This document shows positions 43,548 through 53,333 of a stretch of DNA of 64,000 nucleotides, in pieces (position 1 is the first letter of the stretch; every line of letters starts with the position of its first letter). The notes under the pieces were generated by a model. It made no database searches and was not told where the DNA came from. It worked only from the letters and a program-made list of their open reading frames with translations. This DNA comes from Paenibacillus oryzisoli. Its GTDB lineage: Bacteria; Bacillota; Bacilli; Paenibacillales; NBRC-103111. The stretch covers positions 124,001 to 188,000 of the forward strand of contig NZ_LYPB01000048.1 of assembly GCF_001653565.1 (NCBI RefSeq). Direction: 5' to 3'. A program made the translations under genes and the position numbers.

Positions 43548-44443
43548 TCCACATCGCTCCTGTCTTTGAAGTCTTCCTCGATCAGCTGACTTAAGGTGTT
43601 AGCCATAATACGGCCAGCTGTTTTGGGGGCGACGATTCCAGGTAAACCGGGCGCTAGCATCGCTTTAATGCCTCTCTTCTCGGCAAATCGAAAATCCGTT
43701 CCACCGGGTCTTGAAGCTAAATCGATAATAAGCGCGCGATGTGGGATATTGGTAATAACTTGCGCTGTGACTATCATAGTCGGAATTGTGTTAAAAAGCA
43801 AGTCAATATTCCCCACTTCCGGGTACAGATCCTTCGTATAAAAAGGCTGAAAACCCATCTCCCACGCCCTTGCATAATGCTCCGGTTTCCTGACACCAAC
43901 CTTGACGGTTGCCCCTAATCCTTGCAATGTTTTGGCCATGGTGAACCCTGTTCGACCAAACCCTAATACCATACATACGGACCCATGAATTGTAATATCG
44001 GTGTTCTGGATGGCCATCATAAGCGCACCCTCTGCAGTAGGAATCGAGTTATAGATGGCAATATCATCACGATCTAATAACTCTACAAGCTCAATGTCAT
44101 GTGCCGATACGAGCTTCTTCAGATAGCTCTTCGCCATACCTGTGTAAACCTTGGCATGTTTCGGCAATGAAGATATATGCTCATCTGTCAAAATCATCTC
44201 TTCACTTGAGAAAATAGATTCCACTTGTCCTGTCTCATCCGTACCTACAACTGGCAATATAAGTGCATCCACATGCCCAAACAACTCCGGATCTAACTTC
44301 ACATTCGTTACACCGTGAAATTGCCTCCCGAGATTGTCAAATCCGAGTAAAATAACGGTAGCGTCTAGCTCAGTAAATTTCTGAATTACTTCAAGTTGCC
44401 GGGCGTCTCCTCCCATAATAGCAACCGAAATCCCAGTAAGCAT
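43544..44443 (-). CDS. spoVFA: Dipicolinate synthase subunit A
   Basis: 299 residues. The Rossmann NAD(P)-binding motif GFGRTGFTMAKTLQGLGA lies near 160, and the N-terminus has the typical AIMGGDARQLE start. It is the dehydrogenase subunit that makes dipicolinic acid, which loads the spore core. AGGGG lies upstream of the ATG. It is the first gene of a five-gene operon; a sigma-K-like promoter lies about 40 bp upstream and a strong terminator shields it from dut. Confidence 0.97.
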   Translation of the reverse strand: MLTGISVAIMGGDARQLEVIQKFTELDATVILLGFDNLGRQFHGVTNVKLDPELFGHVDALILPVVGTDETGQVESIFSSEEMILTDEHISSLPKHAKVYTGMAKSYLKKLVSAHDIELVELLDRDDIAIYNSIPTAEGALMMAIQNTDITIHGSVCMVLGFGRTGFTMAKTLQGLGATVKVGVRKPEHYARAWEMGFQPFYTKDLYPEVGNIDLLFNTIPTMIVTAQVITNIPHRALIIDLASRPGGTDFRFAEKRGIKAMLAPGLPGIVAPKTAGRIMANTLSQLIEEDFKDRSDVE

Positions 44444-44480
44444 TCTTGCTTACACCCCTTCCTCGGTCCGTTCGATACGT

Positions 44481-44508
44481 TATAGTATGCGTTCGCCTAA
44501 GGATGGGT
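44481..44508 (-). promoter_or_regulatory. Probable sigma-K promoter for spoVFA operon
   Basis: Minus strand AC (44508-44507) and CATACTATA (44489-44481) are separated by 17 bp. They match the mother-cell sigma-K consensus AC-N16/17-CATAnnnTA. In B. subtilis spoVF is sigma-K dependent. Confidence 0.65.
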
Positions 44509-44531
44509 GACTTCTGACTTTGCATCCTCTG

Positions 44532-44575
44532 AAACGAGAAAGAACCCCTTCCTAAGAAGAGGTTCTTTCTCGTTT
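44532..44575. terminator. Strong terminator after dut
   Basis: AAACGAGAAAGAACC...GGTTCTTTCTCGTTT forms a 15-bp perfect stem, with near-palindromic surroundings. It isolates the spoVF operon from dut. Confidence 0.9.
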
Positions 44576-44594
44576 ATTATGTGATAAGACAGTA

Positions 44595-45050
44595 TTAGCG
44601 CCCAGTATGGCCGAAGCCGCCTGACCCACGTATTGTTTCTGACAACTCATTAACCAATGTTAATTGAATTTGTGGTACACGTTGGAATACCATCTGAGCT
44701 ATTCGTTCATTCCTCTGTATTACGAAGGCTTCCTGACCATGATTGATTAACAATACTTTAACCTCGCCGCGGTAATCCGCATCAATGGTGCCGGGGGAAT
44801 TAAGCGTTGTAATGCCATGTTTATACGCCAGGCCGCTTCTAGGACGAATTTGTGCTTCAAGTTCAGGTGGCATGCTTAACGCGAAGCCCGTTGGAATCAA
44901 TCGACGTTCACCAGGTGCGAGTACAACTGGCTCTGTAACTGCAGCATGTAAATCATAGCCACTTGCTGCTTCAGACATTTTCTGTGGTAAGAGAATGTCT
45001 TCCTGACCTTCCATTCTTTTCACATGGACTTCAAAATCAAAGAGAGACAA
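44595..45050 (-). CDS. dut: dUTP diphosphatase
   Basis: 151 residues from a TTG at 45050 with AGGAGG 7 nt upstream; the frame is open further upstream inside the M16 gene, but that part is not conserved. All five dUTPase motifs are visible: ASGYDLHA, RPRSGLAYKHG, GTIDADYRGEVKVLLIN, NERIAQMVF and RGSGGFGHTGR. It removes dUTP and supplies dUMP as a cytosolic trimer. Its start lies 14 bp inside the end of the M16 protease gene. In B. subtilis the corresponding place holds ymxH instead. Confidence 0.96.
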   Translation of the reverse strand: MSLFDFEVHVKRMEGQEDILLPQKMSEAASGYDLHAAVTEPVVLAPGERRLIPTGFALSMPPELEAQIRPRSGLAYKHGITTLNSPGTIDADYRGEVKVLLINHGQEAFVIQRNERIAQMVFQRVPQIQLTLVNELSETIRGSGGFGHTGR

Positions 45051-46293
45051 GCTGATCCCTCCTGAAGCCACTGATAACATCATCCTCATTCCCGACCATG
45101 GATAGAGCAAACGGTGTAGCAAATAGATTTTTCGTTAGTTGGCGAATATGATCCATATTTACGCTCTCGATACGTTCAATCATTTCATCCAAACTATAAT
45201 GCTTGCCAGTCATCAATTCATTTTTACCAAAACGGTTCATACGACTGCTAGTGCTTTCTAAACTCAAAATTAGGCTGCCTTTCAGCTGCTCTTTACCCTT
45301 CTTGAGTTCATTATCTGTCATTCCATTTACAGCAATATCATGAAGCAGTTCCATCGTCACTTTCAATACTTCTTCTGTTTGCTTAGGTGCCGTACCTGTA
45401 TATATGGTAAACATCCCGCTGTCAATATGAGAAGAGTGATAAGAATACACGGAATAAGCTAATCCACGTTTCTCTCGAATTTCTTGGAACAATCTTGAGC
45501 TCATACCACCACCAATGGCATTATTCAATAAAACCATCGGATACAAATTTTCCTCTTGCAGGGACAATCCAGGTAATGACAAACAAATATGGTTTTGTTC
45601 CGTTTTCTTCGCATGGAAAATCAACTCACTAAGAAAATCGGGTGCATCGTAGCTTGTTTCAACACCGGATTGTGAGAAATTGCCGAAATGTTTTTCAATT
45701 AAATCCTTAACGCTATCATCAATATTTCCCGCAATACTTAGTACAGTATTCTCTGTGTTGTAATTTTGTTTGAGATAGGAACGAAGATCATCTGACTTCA
45801 TTTTGGACAAATTGTCTTGCGTACCTAGAATCGTATAACCCAAAGCATGTGTGCCATACGAAGCTTTCGCTAACAAATCATGTACGAGATCATCCGGTGT
45901 ATCTTCATACATGGAAATTTCTTCATAAATCACATTCTTCTCTTTTTCAAGCTCACCTTCATCAAATGTGGAATGGAAGAACATATCCGAGAGTACATCC
46001 ATGGCTAAAGGCAAATGCTCATCCAATACTTTGGCATAATAACACGTATATTCTTTGGAAGTGAAAGCATTCACATTTCCGCCGATACCATCAAAGATTT
46101 CAGCAATATCTTTCGCCGAATGACGTTCCGTACCTTTGAACAACATGTGTTCAATAAAGTGCGAGATACCATTGTTTGTTTGTGATTCATTACGTGAGCC
46201 TGTTTTTACCCAAATCCCGAATGTTACCGAGCGAAATGTAGGGATTTGTTCCATAACCACTCTTAATCCATTATGTAAGCGATATTTGATCAC
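45037..46293 (-). CDS. mlpA: M16 processing protease (MlpA/YmxG)
   Basis: 418 residues from a GTG at 46293 with GGAGG 7 nt upstream. The inverted zinc motif HFIEH (in SHFIEHMLFKG) with the downstream EEISMYEDTPDDLVHDLL glutamate region is intact. The protein resembles mitochondrial processing peptidase beta and B. subtilis MlpA. The family cleaves peptides; the B. subtilis member affects extracellular protease expression. It lies between ylxY and dut. This is the third M16 gene in the window and the only one without an adjacent partner. Confidence 0.93.
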   Translation of the reverse strand: MIKYRLHNGLRVVMEQIPTFRSVTFGIWVKTGSRNESQTNNGISHFIEHMLFKGTERHSAKDIAEIFDGIGGNVNAFTSKEYTCYYAKVLDEHLPLAMDVLSDMFFHSTFDEGELEKEKNVIYEEISMYEDTPDDLVHDLLAKASYGTHALGYTILGTQDNLSKMKSDDLRSYLKQNYNTENTVLSIAGNIDDSVKDLIEKHFGNFSQSGVETSYDAPDFLSELIFHAKKTEQNHICLSLPGLSLQEENLYPMVLLNNAIGGGMSSRLFQEIREKRGLAYSVYSYHSSHIDSGMFTIYTGTAPKQTEEVLKVTMELLHDIAVNGMTDNELKKGKEQLKGSLILSLESTSSRMNRFGKNELMTGKHYSLDEMIERIESVNMDHIRQLTKNLFATPFALSMVGNEDDVISGFRRDQLVSL

Positions 46294-46401
46294 CAAGGTT
46301 CCTCCTCGAAATGGTACACCTATAAGTCCAATTCTCCTATTATACTTCCTCAGTCTAACAAAAATGTGCCTAGGACTCAAATTAGCTCCAGAAAATCATG
46401 A

Positions 46402-47436
46402 TTATTTCGTGATTTGCCCCTGTCCAGTGATCCTTTTAGAAGATAAAAGGTCTGAGACGGTACCTACTACTAATCCTTTTTTCTTAATGAGACTAATCAT
46501 TCCTGGCAACGCATCCCTTGATGAAACGGTAGGATGCATCAGAATAAGTGTCCCTGGTTCAACTTGATTAGATAATCGCTCAAGAATGCGACCAGCACCT
46601 GGATTTTTCCAATCGATCGTATCAAAAGTCCACAATATCGTTTGCAGCTTAAATTCGGAGGCAACTTGAACGGTCTCCTGATTAAAATAACCTGAAGGAG
46701 GTGCAAATAGAACGTTTTTAACTCCAAGCTGCTTCAGTAATTCTTCTGTTTTCGAAATTTCTTCTACTGCTTTGCTCCGCGAAATCGTGCGCATGTCTTT
46801 ATGTGAATAGGCGTGATTCGATACCTCGTGTCCCTCGCTTAGAATGCGTTTGGCCATTTCTGTATTCTTCTTTAACCAAGAACCGTCGAAAAAGAAAGTC
46901 GCATGGACATTTTCTTTCCGAAGTGTCTCTAACATACTCGGTAAAAATTCATTGCCCCATGCGACATTGATCATAATAGAAACCATTGGCTTCTTCGGAT
47001 TGCCCTTATATACAGGATTAGGACCAAGATCATCCAATTGAATACTTGGCTCTACTTCTTTCATCACATAATTAATTTGATTAGGCGTTAATTGATGCTC
47101 CGCTAACTTCAGCGTTTCCTCAATATCCACTTCCAGACCATTATAGCCAGGGATCGCTTTCCATACGGAATCGACTTTCGCATTTATTGGAGCGATTCTA
47201 CGTTTCTCTGCTTCTTTGGTTATCGTGTCTAATAAAATAGATTTATTGGCAGATGCAAACGCTGGACGTATCTCAGCCTTCGTATCAACAAGTTCATGTT
47301 CTTCAACAAGTTCATGTTCAGCATGTTGATTATTTTTAACTTGTTTAATATAGGTTTCAACACTTGGAATTGCATTCACTGTAAATAGAACCATAGCAAA
47401 AAAACTCCCAAGTAACATCCATTTTCTGTGGAGCAT
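46402..47436 (-). CDS. ylxY: Polysaccharide deacetylase-like protein (YlxY), degenerate active site
   Basis: 344 residues from the ATG at 47436 with GGGGG 8 nt upstream. An N-terminal signal anchor (about 5-25) leads to a linker and a NodB-type domain (about 150-335). The motif-2 histidines are present (NHAYSH) and motif 3 (PPSGYF). Motif 1, normally with a catalytic Asp pair, reads INVAWGNE, so the deacetylase may be inactive or use other residues. B. subtilis ylxY lies in the same place between pnp and mlpA. Expected location is the outer membrane face or wall. Confidence 0.9.
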   Translation of the reverse strand: MLHRKWMLLGSFFAMVLFTVNAIPSVETYIKQVKNNQHAEHELVEEHELVDTKAEIRPAFASANKSILLDTITKEAEKRRIAPINAKVDSVWKAIPGYNGLEVDIEETLKLAEHQLTPNQINYVMKEVEPSIQLDDLGPNPVYKGNPKKPMVSIMINVAWGNEFLPSMLETLRKENVHATFFFDGSWLKKNTEMAKRILSEGHEVSNHAYSHKDMRTISRSKAVEEISKTEELLKQLGVKNVLFAPPSGYFNQETVQVASEFKLQTILWTFDTIDWKNPGAGRILERLSNQVEPGTLILMHPTVSSRDALPGMISLIKKKGLVVGTVSDLLSSKRITGQGQITK

Positions 47437-47464
47437 ACACAGGTCCCCCTTCTCCATAAACGCT

Positions 47465-47524
47465 CCCAACCTTCTGAAGAAGGTGTAGCTGTTTATTTTG
47501 TCTCCTGATTGTATGAAGGTTGGG
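47465..47524. repeat. Inverted repeat upstream of ylxY
   Basis: Perfect 10-bp arms CCCAACCTTC (47465-47474) and GAAGGTTGGG (47515-47524), with a second small palindrome ACCTTCTGAAGAAGGT overlapping the lower arm. It lies in the likely ylxY leader; alternate pairings are possible. Confidence 0.5.
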
Positions 47525-47566
47525 ACAAGAGTAGAACTGTGCATGTCCACGGAATAGAGGAAAAGC

Positions 47567-47595
47567 AAAAAAGAGACAGATAGATCTGACTCTTT
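47567..47595 (-). terminator. Intrinsic terminator of pnp
   Basis: AAAGAGTCAGA-TCTA-TCTGTCTCTTT with one internal mismatch, followed by TTTGC on the minus strand. Confidence 0.8.
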
Positions 47596-47630
47596 ATCCT
47601 GAACTATGAATGAAACGTACTTACAAATCT

Positions 47631-49733
47631 CTAGCTTTGTGCAGATACCTGTGAAGTTAGCGTCGCTTTGCGTGAAAGATTTACTCTTCCTTGTTGATCA
47701 ATCTCAGTAACTTTAACCGTAATTTGGTCTCCAACATTCACAACGTCTTCTACTTTGGCTACACGTTCTGTAGAAATTTGCGAAATGTGTACAAGACCTT
47801 CTTTGCCTGGTAGGATCTCAACGAAAGCACCGAATTTCTCAACGCGTTTCACTGTACCAAGGTAAGTTTCGCCAACGATGACCTCACGCACGATACCTTC
47901 AATAATGGAACGCGCTTTCTCGTTCATTTCTTGATTGGACGATGCGATGAATACGCGGCCGTCTTGCTCGATGTCGATCTTCACGCCAGTTTCCTCAATG
48001 ATTTTATTGATGATTTTACCACCAGCACCAATAACATCACGGATTTTGTCCGGATTAATATTCATTGTAAGAATTTTAGGTGCATATTTAGAAAGATTTT
48101 TATTTGGTGTCGAAATGCGGGATACCATTTTGCCTAAGATGTGCAAACGGCCTTCTTTCGCTTGTTGCAACGATTGTTGCAAGATGCTGCGGTCAATCCC
48201 GTCAATTTTGATATCCATTTGAAGTGCTGTGATACCTTCTGCAGTACCAGCAACTTTAAAGTCCATATCGCCTAGGTGATCTTCCATCCCTTGAATATCG
48301 GACAAAATGGAGAATTGATCACCGTCTTTGATAAGACCCATTGCAATACCTGCCACTGGTGCTTTAATCGGAACACCGGCATCCATAAGTGCAAGAATAC
48401 TTGCACAAATACTTGCTTGAGAAGTTGAACCGTTCGATTCCAACACTTCTGATACAAGACGAATTGTGTAAGGGAACTCAATTTCATTCGGGATGATCGC
48501 TTCAATAGCTCTCTCACCTAACGCACCATGTCCAATTTCGCGACGGCCTGGAGGACGCAATGGTCTAGCTTCCCCAACGCTGAATGGTGGGAAGTTATAA
48601 TGATGCATGAAACGTTTAGTTTCAGTCAAATCTAAACCATCCAAGATTTGAACATCGCCAAGCGCACCTAATGTACAGATGCTAAGCGCTTGAGTTTGTC
48701 CACGTGTGAACAACCCTGATCCGTGTGTACGCGGCAACAAGTTGACATCGCACTCAATTGGACGTATCTCATCTGGTTTACGACCATCAGGTCTTACTTT
48801 ATCATGCGTGATTAAGCGGCGAACTTCTTCTTTCACGATATCATACAAGGTTTCTTTCACATCACCAAGAAGACCTGGTGTTTCTACGTACAAAGCAGTG
48901 AAATGCTCAACAGCATCCGCGTTGACAACATCGATTGCTTCTTGACGAGCATGCTTTTCAGGAATTTTGATTGCATCCACTAATCTAGCTTGAGCAAATT
49001 CACGCACCGCGCTATTTACTTCAGCATCAACAGCATGCAGTTTAACTTCCATTTTGGGTTTACCCACTTGCTCAACCAGTTCCTCAATTGTTGCAACAAT
49101 TTTACGGATTTCATCATGACCGAACATAATTGCTTCAAGAACAACTTCTTCAGAAACTTCTTTCGCGCCAGCTTCAACCATCATAATCGCATCTTTGGTA
49201 CCAGCAACAGTTAAGTGAAGATCACTCTTCTCTGCTACTTCGCCCGTAGGATTGATAACGAATTGCCCGTCAACACGACCAACAATTACGCCTCCAACAG
49301 GTCCATTAAAAGGAACATCGGAAATCGCAAGTGCAGCAGACGTACCGATCATTGCAGCCATTTCAGGTGGGCATTCTTGATCCACGCTCATGACGATCGA
49401 CACGATTTGAACATCGTTACGGAAGCCTTCTGGGAAAAGTGGACGAATCGGGCGATCCGTTAAACGACTCGCAAGAATCGCTTTCTCACTAGGACGTCCT
49501 TCTCGCTTAATAAAACCACCAGGAATTTTACCTACCGCGTATAATCTCTCTTCATAGTTCACTGTTAACGGAAAGAAATCTAAATCTTTCGGTCCGCTGG
49601 AAGCCGTTACTGTGCTAAGCACAACCGTATCGCCGTAACGAACAGTTACTGCTGCATTGGCTTGTTTGGCTAGTCGGCCTGTTTCAAGAATGAACGGCTT
49701 ACCGCCAAGTTCCATTTGTACCCTTGTCTCCAT
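47631..49733 (-). CDS. pnp: Polynucleotide phosphorylase
   Basis: 700 residues. Two RNase PH domains (about 10-140 and 310-540; [19 protein letters not shown] in the catalytic half) are joined by a helical domain, followed by KH ([11 protein letters not shown] near 560) and S1 (about 620-690; [11 protein letters not shown]). It degrades RNA 3'-5' phosphorolytically as part of the mRNA decay set with RNase Y and RNase J in this window. AGGAGG lies 6 nt before the ATG. rpsO lies directly upstream, a widely conserved pairing. Confidence 0.98.
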   Translation of the reverse strand: METRVQMELGGKPFILETGRLAKQANAAVTVRYGDTVVLSTVTASSGPKDLDFFPLTVNYEERLYAVGKIPGGFIKREGRPSEKAILASRLTDRPIRPLFPEGFRNDVQIVSIVMSVDQECPPEMAAMIGTSAALAISDVPFNGPVGGVIVGRVDGQFVINPTGEVAEKSDLHLTVAGTKDAIMMVEAGAKEVSEEVVLEAIMFGHDEIRKIVATIEELVEQVGKPKMEVKLHAVDAEVNSAVREFAQARLVDAIKIPEKHARQEAIDVVNADAVEHFTALYVETPGLLGDVKETLYDIVKEEVRRLITHDKVRPDGRKPDEIRPIECDVNLLPRTHGSGLFTRGQTQALSICTLGALGDVQILDGLDLTETKRFMHHYNFPPFSVGEARPLRPPGRREIGHGALGERAIEAIIPNEIEFPYTIRLVSEVLESNGSTSQASICASILALMDAGVPIKAPVAGIAMGLIKDGDQFSILSDIQGMEDHLGDMDFKVAGTAEGITALQMDIKIDGIDRSILQQSLQQAKEGRLHILGKMVSRISTPNKNLSKYAPKILTMNINPDKIRDVIGAGGKIINKIIEETGVKIDIEQDGRVFIASSNQEMNEKARSIIEGIVREVIVGETYLGTVKRVEKFGAFVEILPGKEGLVHISQISTERVAKVEDVVNVGDQITVKVTEIDQQGRVNLSRKATLTSQVSAQS

Positions 49734-49922
49734 AATATCCTCCTAAGGCATGGTTTGAACTTCAAAATATGTGTTTGATAAACATGTACAGAAATCATAA
49801 GATCCAGAGACCAATCCGAATCTACTCCGTATGTATGCAAAATAGACAAGCTATGGAGTTATCCTCTATTTCTGCGTTATGACTAGTATTTCCTTCTTTT
49901 CCCGTTTTAAAAATACAAGAAA

Positions 49923-49987
49923 AAGCAACCTTTTGCTGCTCTTTGCCAGAGCTTTATCAAGCCTAGCAAACGAGCAACAGGTTGCTT
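49923..49987 (-). terminator. Terminator after rpsO
   Basis: AGCAACCTGTTGCTC pairs with GAGCAGCAAAAGGTTGCT across a branched loop, followed by TTTTTC on the minus strand. The long stem could also be an RNase III or processing site. Confidence 0.8.
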
Positions 49988-50000
49988 CTCATTGTCTGTT

Positions 50001-50270
50001 TTATCGACGCAAACCAAGCTTTGCAATCAAAGCACTATAGCGGCTTACATCTTTGTTTTTAACATATGCTAGCAACTTACGACGTTGTCCAACCATTTTA
50101 AGCAAACCACGACGGGAGTGGTGATCTTTCTTGTGTGTACGAAGGTGGTCTGTAAGGTTAACAATGTTTTCTGTAAGGATTGCTACTTGTACCTCAGGTG
50201 AACCTGTGTCGGTATCGTGTACTTTGTGTGTTTGAATCAGTTGCGTTTTGCGCTCTTGCGTAATTGCCAT
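50001..50270 (-). CDS. rpsO: Ribosomal protein S15
   Basis: 89 residues, exact family length, with the typical [16 protein letters not shown] and [20 protein letters not shown] motifs. It binds 16S rRNA early in small-subunit assembly. TAGGAGATG lies upstream of the ATG. In other bacteria S15 represses its own translation by binding its leader; the leader here has hairpin potential. It precedes pnp. Confidence 0.98.
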   Translation of the reverse strand: MAITQERKTQLIQTHKVHDTDTGSPEVQVAILTENIVNLTDHLRTHKKDHHSRRGLLKMVGQRRKLLAYVKNKDVSRYSALIAKLGLRR

Positions 50271-50274
50271 AATC

Positions 50275-50388
50275 GTTCATCTCCTAAATTCTAATTAGTA
50301 TCCCCGCTAGCCTAGAAAGCGCCGATGAAAACGTCAATCCAAGCTAAGGTTCATGCCAAATGAACACGTCCATTCGGCAACGTTATTC
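50275..50388 (-). promoter_or_regulatory. rpsO leader with possible S15 autoregulatory fold
   Basis: About 110 nt between the promoter and start codon. The hairpin GCCGAATG/CATTTGGC (50355-50378) and a GGGATACTAATTAG segment next to the ribosome-binding site are visible. Autoregulation by S15 is known in several bacteria; this exact fold is not verified. Confidence 0.3.
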
Positions 50389-50418
50389 AGTATAACACAA
50401 TTGACCAGAAGAAGTAAA
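50389..50418 (-). promoter_or_regulatory. Promoter for rpsO
   Basis: Minus strand TTTACT (50418-50413) and TATACT (50394-50389), 18 bp apart. Confidence 0.5.
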
Positions 50419-50425
50419 CGTATGA

Positions 50426-51373
50426 TTACATCTCTAACGTCAATTTCTGTTTTGCTTCTAAGGAATCAAGTTTAATTTGAGCAACTAAATCTTCTAATGA
50501 AGTAAATTTACGTTCTGGTCTAAGAAAAGCAATAAGCTCAACCACAACAGTTTCTCCATATATTTGCTCGGAAAATTCGAATAAATGCGCTTCAAATGAT
50601 GGTTTGAGTTCTCCTGTCTCAAATGTTGGTTTCACACCAATATTCATGACACCTTGATATTTTTCTCCACGGACAGTCGCTTGAATAGCGTATACACCAT
50701 TCTTTGGACTGACATACGGTTCTTCCAATTGAAGATTAGCTGTGGGGAATCCAAGTGTTCTCCCTCTCTTCGCACCATCAACAACAGTACCACTTATGCT
50801 ATATGGACGTCCTAGCAACCTAGTCACTGTCTCCAATTCGCCAAGCTGCAATGCTTCGCGTATACGTGTACTACTCACTTTTTCACCATTCATATGAAAA
50901 GGTCTCACCACTTCAACAGAGAATTTCCCGTGACTCAACTCACAGAGTGAATCCGGAGTACCTTTACCTTGAAATCCAAAGGTAAAATCAAAACCGCATA
51001 TGACGCTATCTACGCCAAGCCGATCAAGGACTCCATCCACGAATTGTTCGGGCGTTAAGCGCATCAGCGATGCATCAAACGTTACAATATAAACGTGATT
51101 GATGCCCATACTTTCAAAGATTTGCATCTTCTTCTTCGTGGGCGTCAACGAATCTATATATTTATCTTGCCCCATTACCGCTCTAGGATGAGGGTAAAAG
51201 GTCATGATGGCTGAGTTTAGCCCAAGATTCTTAGCCGTAAGCATAGCCCTACCTATTACCTCTTGATGTCCTAGATGTACACCATCAAAGTCACCAATAG
51301 CTACCACTTGTTTCCCAACAATCTGCGCTAACTCATCCAAATCCATCGGATATGATATTGGTATTATTTGCAT
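50426..51373 (-). CDS. ribF: Bifunctional riboflavin kinase/FAD synthetase
   Basis: 315 residues. The N-terminal FMN [19 protein letters not shown] domain (GDFDGVHLGHQEV near 27-39) is followed by the C-terminal riboflavin kinase domain (about 185-310; GRTLGFPTANL, KPTFETGELKPSFEAHLF). It makes FMN and FAD in the cytoplasm. It is the last gene of the rimP-nusA operon, after truB, matching B. subtilis ribC. No FMN riboswitch is seen upstream. Confidence 0.97.
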   Translation of the reverse strand: MQIIPISYPMDLDELAQIVGKQVVAIGDFDGVHLGHQEVIGRAMLTAKNLGLNSAIMTFYPHPRAVMGQDKYIDSLTPTKKKMQIFESMGINHVYIVTFDASLMRLTPEQFVDGVLDRLGVDSVICGFDFTFGFQGKGTPDSLCELSHGKFSVEVVRPFHMNGEKVSSTRIREALQLGELETVTRLLGRPYSISGTVVDGAKRGRTLGFPTANLQLEEPYVSPKNGVYAIQATVRGEKYQGVMNIGVKPTFETGELKPSFEAHLFEFSEQIYGETVVVELIAFLRPERKFTSLEDLVAQIKLDSLEAKQKLTLEM

Positions 51374-51420
51374 AAATTCCGTCTCACCTACCTATTTCAA
51401 ACCGTCCCGCGACGTTATGA

Positions 51421-52335
51421 TTAAAGGAATACTTTGGCCGGGACCAAGACCTGGCTAGTGCTTTTCCATTCAAACAGACCAAGAAATCGTTCATCTGGTG
51501 AATAGGCCCGAAATATGGTTTGTGAAGCATCTGCATGAGCCACTCGATTCGCAGCTAGAGCTATTTTCTTACCTTGCAAGGAATGAAGCGCTTCTTGATC
51601 ATTGAGGGTAATAGATGGCATATGTGAGATGGCTATATCCATCGGAATCATATGTTGTTGCAATGATCCATCTTCCTTCAATTGAACAATTTGCTCAAAG
51701 GTTAAACATTGTTCCTTACGAATATTACCTGTAGACGTACGTATTAGACTTACCATGACAGCTGGATACCCCAGTGCTCTCCCTATATCTACACACAAAG
51801 TTCTAATATAGGTACCTTTGGAGCATACGGCACGAAAACGAATTTCAGGGTGCTTCTGATCCATATTGAGCTCGAGAATCTCAAGTTCGTAAATCGTAGC
51901 TTTCCTTGATTTTCGTTCAACTTCCTTACCTTCTCTCGCTAATTCGTAAAGTCGTTTGCCATCTACTTTAACAGCTGAGAACATAGGAGGAATTTGCTCG
52001 ATGTCTCCCAAGAAGGATTCAAGCACACCACGTAGTTGACTTTCTCCGAGTGTTACCTGTGATACTTCTTCCAGGACAGTCCCTGTCATGTCTTCCGTAT
52101 CTGTCGATAACCCAATACGTAAAACAGCTTCATATTCCTTCGGCAACTCTTGAATATATTCAACCATCCGTGTAGCACGACCGATGCAAAGTGGCAAAAC
52201 ACCTGTCACTTGCGGGTCAAGGGTACCCGTATGACCAATACGCTTAATACTTAAAATTCTTCTGACTTTGGCGACAACATCATGGGATGTAAAGCCCGCT
52301 GGTTTCCAAACAGGCAGTATACCTTCTAGCGTCAT
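51421..52335 (-). CDS. truB: tRNA pseudouridine-55 synthase
   Basis: 304 residues. Catalytic Asp40 sits in GHTGTLDPQVTGVLPLCIG, with the KPAGFTSHDVV start. It makes pseudouridine 55 in the T-loop of nearly all tRNAs. Its start overlaps the stop of the DHH phosphoesterase gene by 4 bp, and ribF follows after about 47 bp. Confidence 0.97.
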   Translation of the reverse strand: MTLEGILPVWKPAGFTSHDVVAKVRRILSIKRIGHTGTLDPQVTGVLPLCIGRATRMVEYIQELPKEYEAVLRIGLSTDTEDMTGTVLEEVSQVTLGESQLRGVLESFLGDIEQIPPMFSAVKVDGKRLYELAREGKEVERKSRKATIYELEILELNMDQKHPEIRFRAVCSKGTYIRTLCVDIGRALGYPAVMVSLIRTSTGNIRKEQCLTFEQIVQLKEDGSLQQHMIPMDIAISHMPSITLNDQEALHSLQGKKIALAANRVAHADASQTIFRAYSPDERFLGLFEWKSTSQVLVPAKVFL

Positions 52336-53333
52336 TTCAGCTTGTCCCCTACTTCCCCAACCATTCTAGCAATTGCTTCATCTAGCGTACCATGAATCGT
52401 ACATCCCGATGCTCGAACATGCCCTCCTCCACCAAGTGACTGTGCAATCGCAGCAACATCGACTAATCCGGAGGAACGCAGACTTACTTTAATGACGCCT
52501 GGTGCCTTCTCCTTAATCAGCATGCCTACCTCTACACCCTCAACATTACGAGGATAATTCACTAATCCATCCAAATCATCACTCGAAGCACCTGTCAACT
52601 CCAAATCTGCAAGTGACACAGCAAGCCAGGCTAACTTGCGATCATAGGCAAAGGAAAGTGTTGATAGTGCTTTTTGGAGAAGTACAATCTGTGCATACGT
52701 CATCCGTTCAAGTACAAGTTCAGCAATTTCTGCACCCTTGACCCCTAACTCCAACATAGAAGCCCCGATTTTCATAACCTCTGAAGAAGTATTCGAATAA
52801 CGGAAACCACCTGTATCTGTCAGCAGGCCGGTATAGATGCATTCACCGAAAGAAATGTCAGGTTGAAGTTTCATATGTTGTGCCAAATCATACAAAATTT
52901 GAACGGTTGCCGCGGCATCATATTTGATTAAATGACAGGAACCGAATTCATCATTCGTTGGATGATGGTCAATATTGAGTAGGTTTACCTGCTCATCAAA
53001 AAGAGTGCTGATCCTACCCATTCTGGAGAAATCAGCACAATCAACACTTATGATGGTTTGATACAGTCGACTCGGTGCCTGTTCACTATAATCAATCGTT
53101 TGTTTACTACCTGCTAAGTAGGAAAATTTAGAGGGCATTGCGCCCTCATTGATCATTGTGAATGACTTTCCAAGCTGACTTAATATCCAACCTGTTGCAT
53201 ACGTTGAACTGGCAGCATCTCCATCCGGCTGGATGTGAGATACAACCAGGAAATCATCATGCTGCTCGATAAATGCAGCTGCTGCTGCCAGCTGCTGACA
53301 GTATTCGGTGGCATGGTTCATTCCGTTATTCAT
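52332..53333 (-). CDS. nrnA: DHH-family oligoribonuclease/pAp phosphatase (NrnA-like)
   Basis: 333 residues. The DHH domain motifs are visible (HIQPDGDA; the DHH triad in [21 protein letters not shown]) and the DHHA1 domain ends with [13 protein letters not shown]. The family degrades nano-RNAs and converts 3'-phosphoadenosine 5'-phosphate to AMP. It overlaps rbfA by 4 bp and truB by 4 bp. B. subtilis has nrnA elsewhere in the genome; in many other Firmicutes it sits in this operon, so the location here follows the latter. Confidence 0.93.
   Translation of the reverse strand: MNNGMNHATEYCQQLAAAAAFIEQHDDFLVVSHIQPDGDAASSTYATGWILSQLGKSFTMINEGAMPSKFSYLAGSKQTIDYSEQAPSRLYQTIISVDCADFSRMGRISTLFDEQVNLLNIDHHPTNDEFGSCHLIKYDAAATVQILYDLAQHMKLQPDISFGECIYTGLLTDTGGFRYSNTSSEVMKIGASMLELGVKGAEIAELVLERMTYAQIVLLQKALSTLSFAYDRKLAWLAVSLADLELTGASSDDLDGLVNYPRNVEGVEVGMLIKEKAPGVIKVSLRSSGLVDVAAIAQSLGGGGHVRASGCTIHGTLDEAIARMVGEVGDKLK

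Noticed and set aside
44444..44594. Lysine riboswitch upstream of the aspartate-pathway operon
   Set aside because: The interval is only about 150 bp and is filled by a terminator and a sigma-K-like promoter; no aptamer-like structure seen.
50271..51420. FMN riboswitch near ribF
   Set aside because: ribF follows truB after 47 bp; no RFN-type conserved blocks are present.
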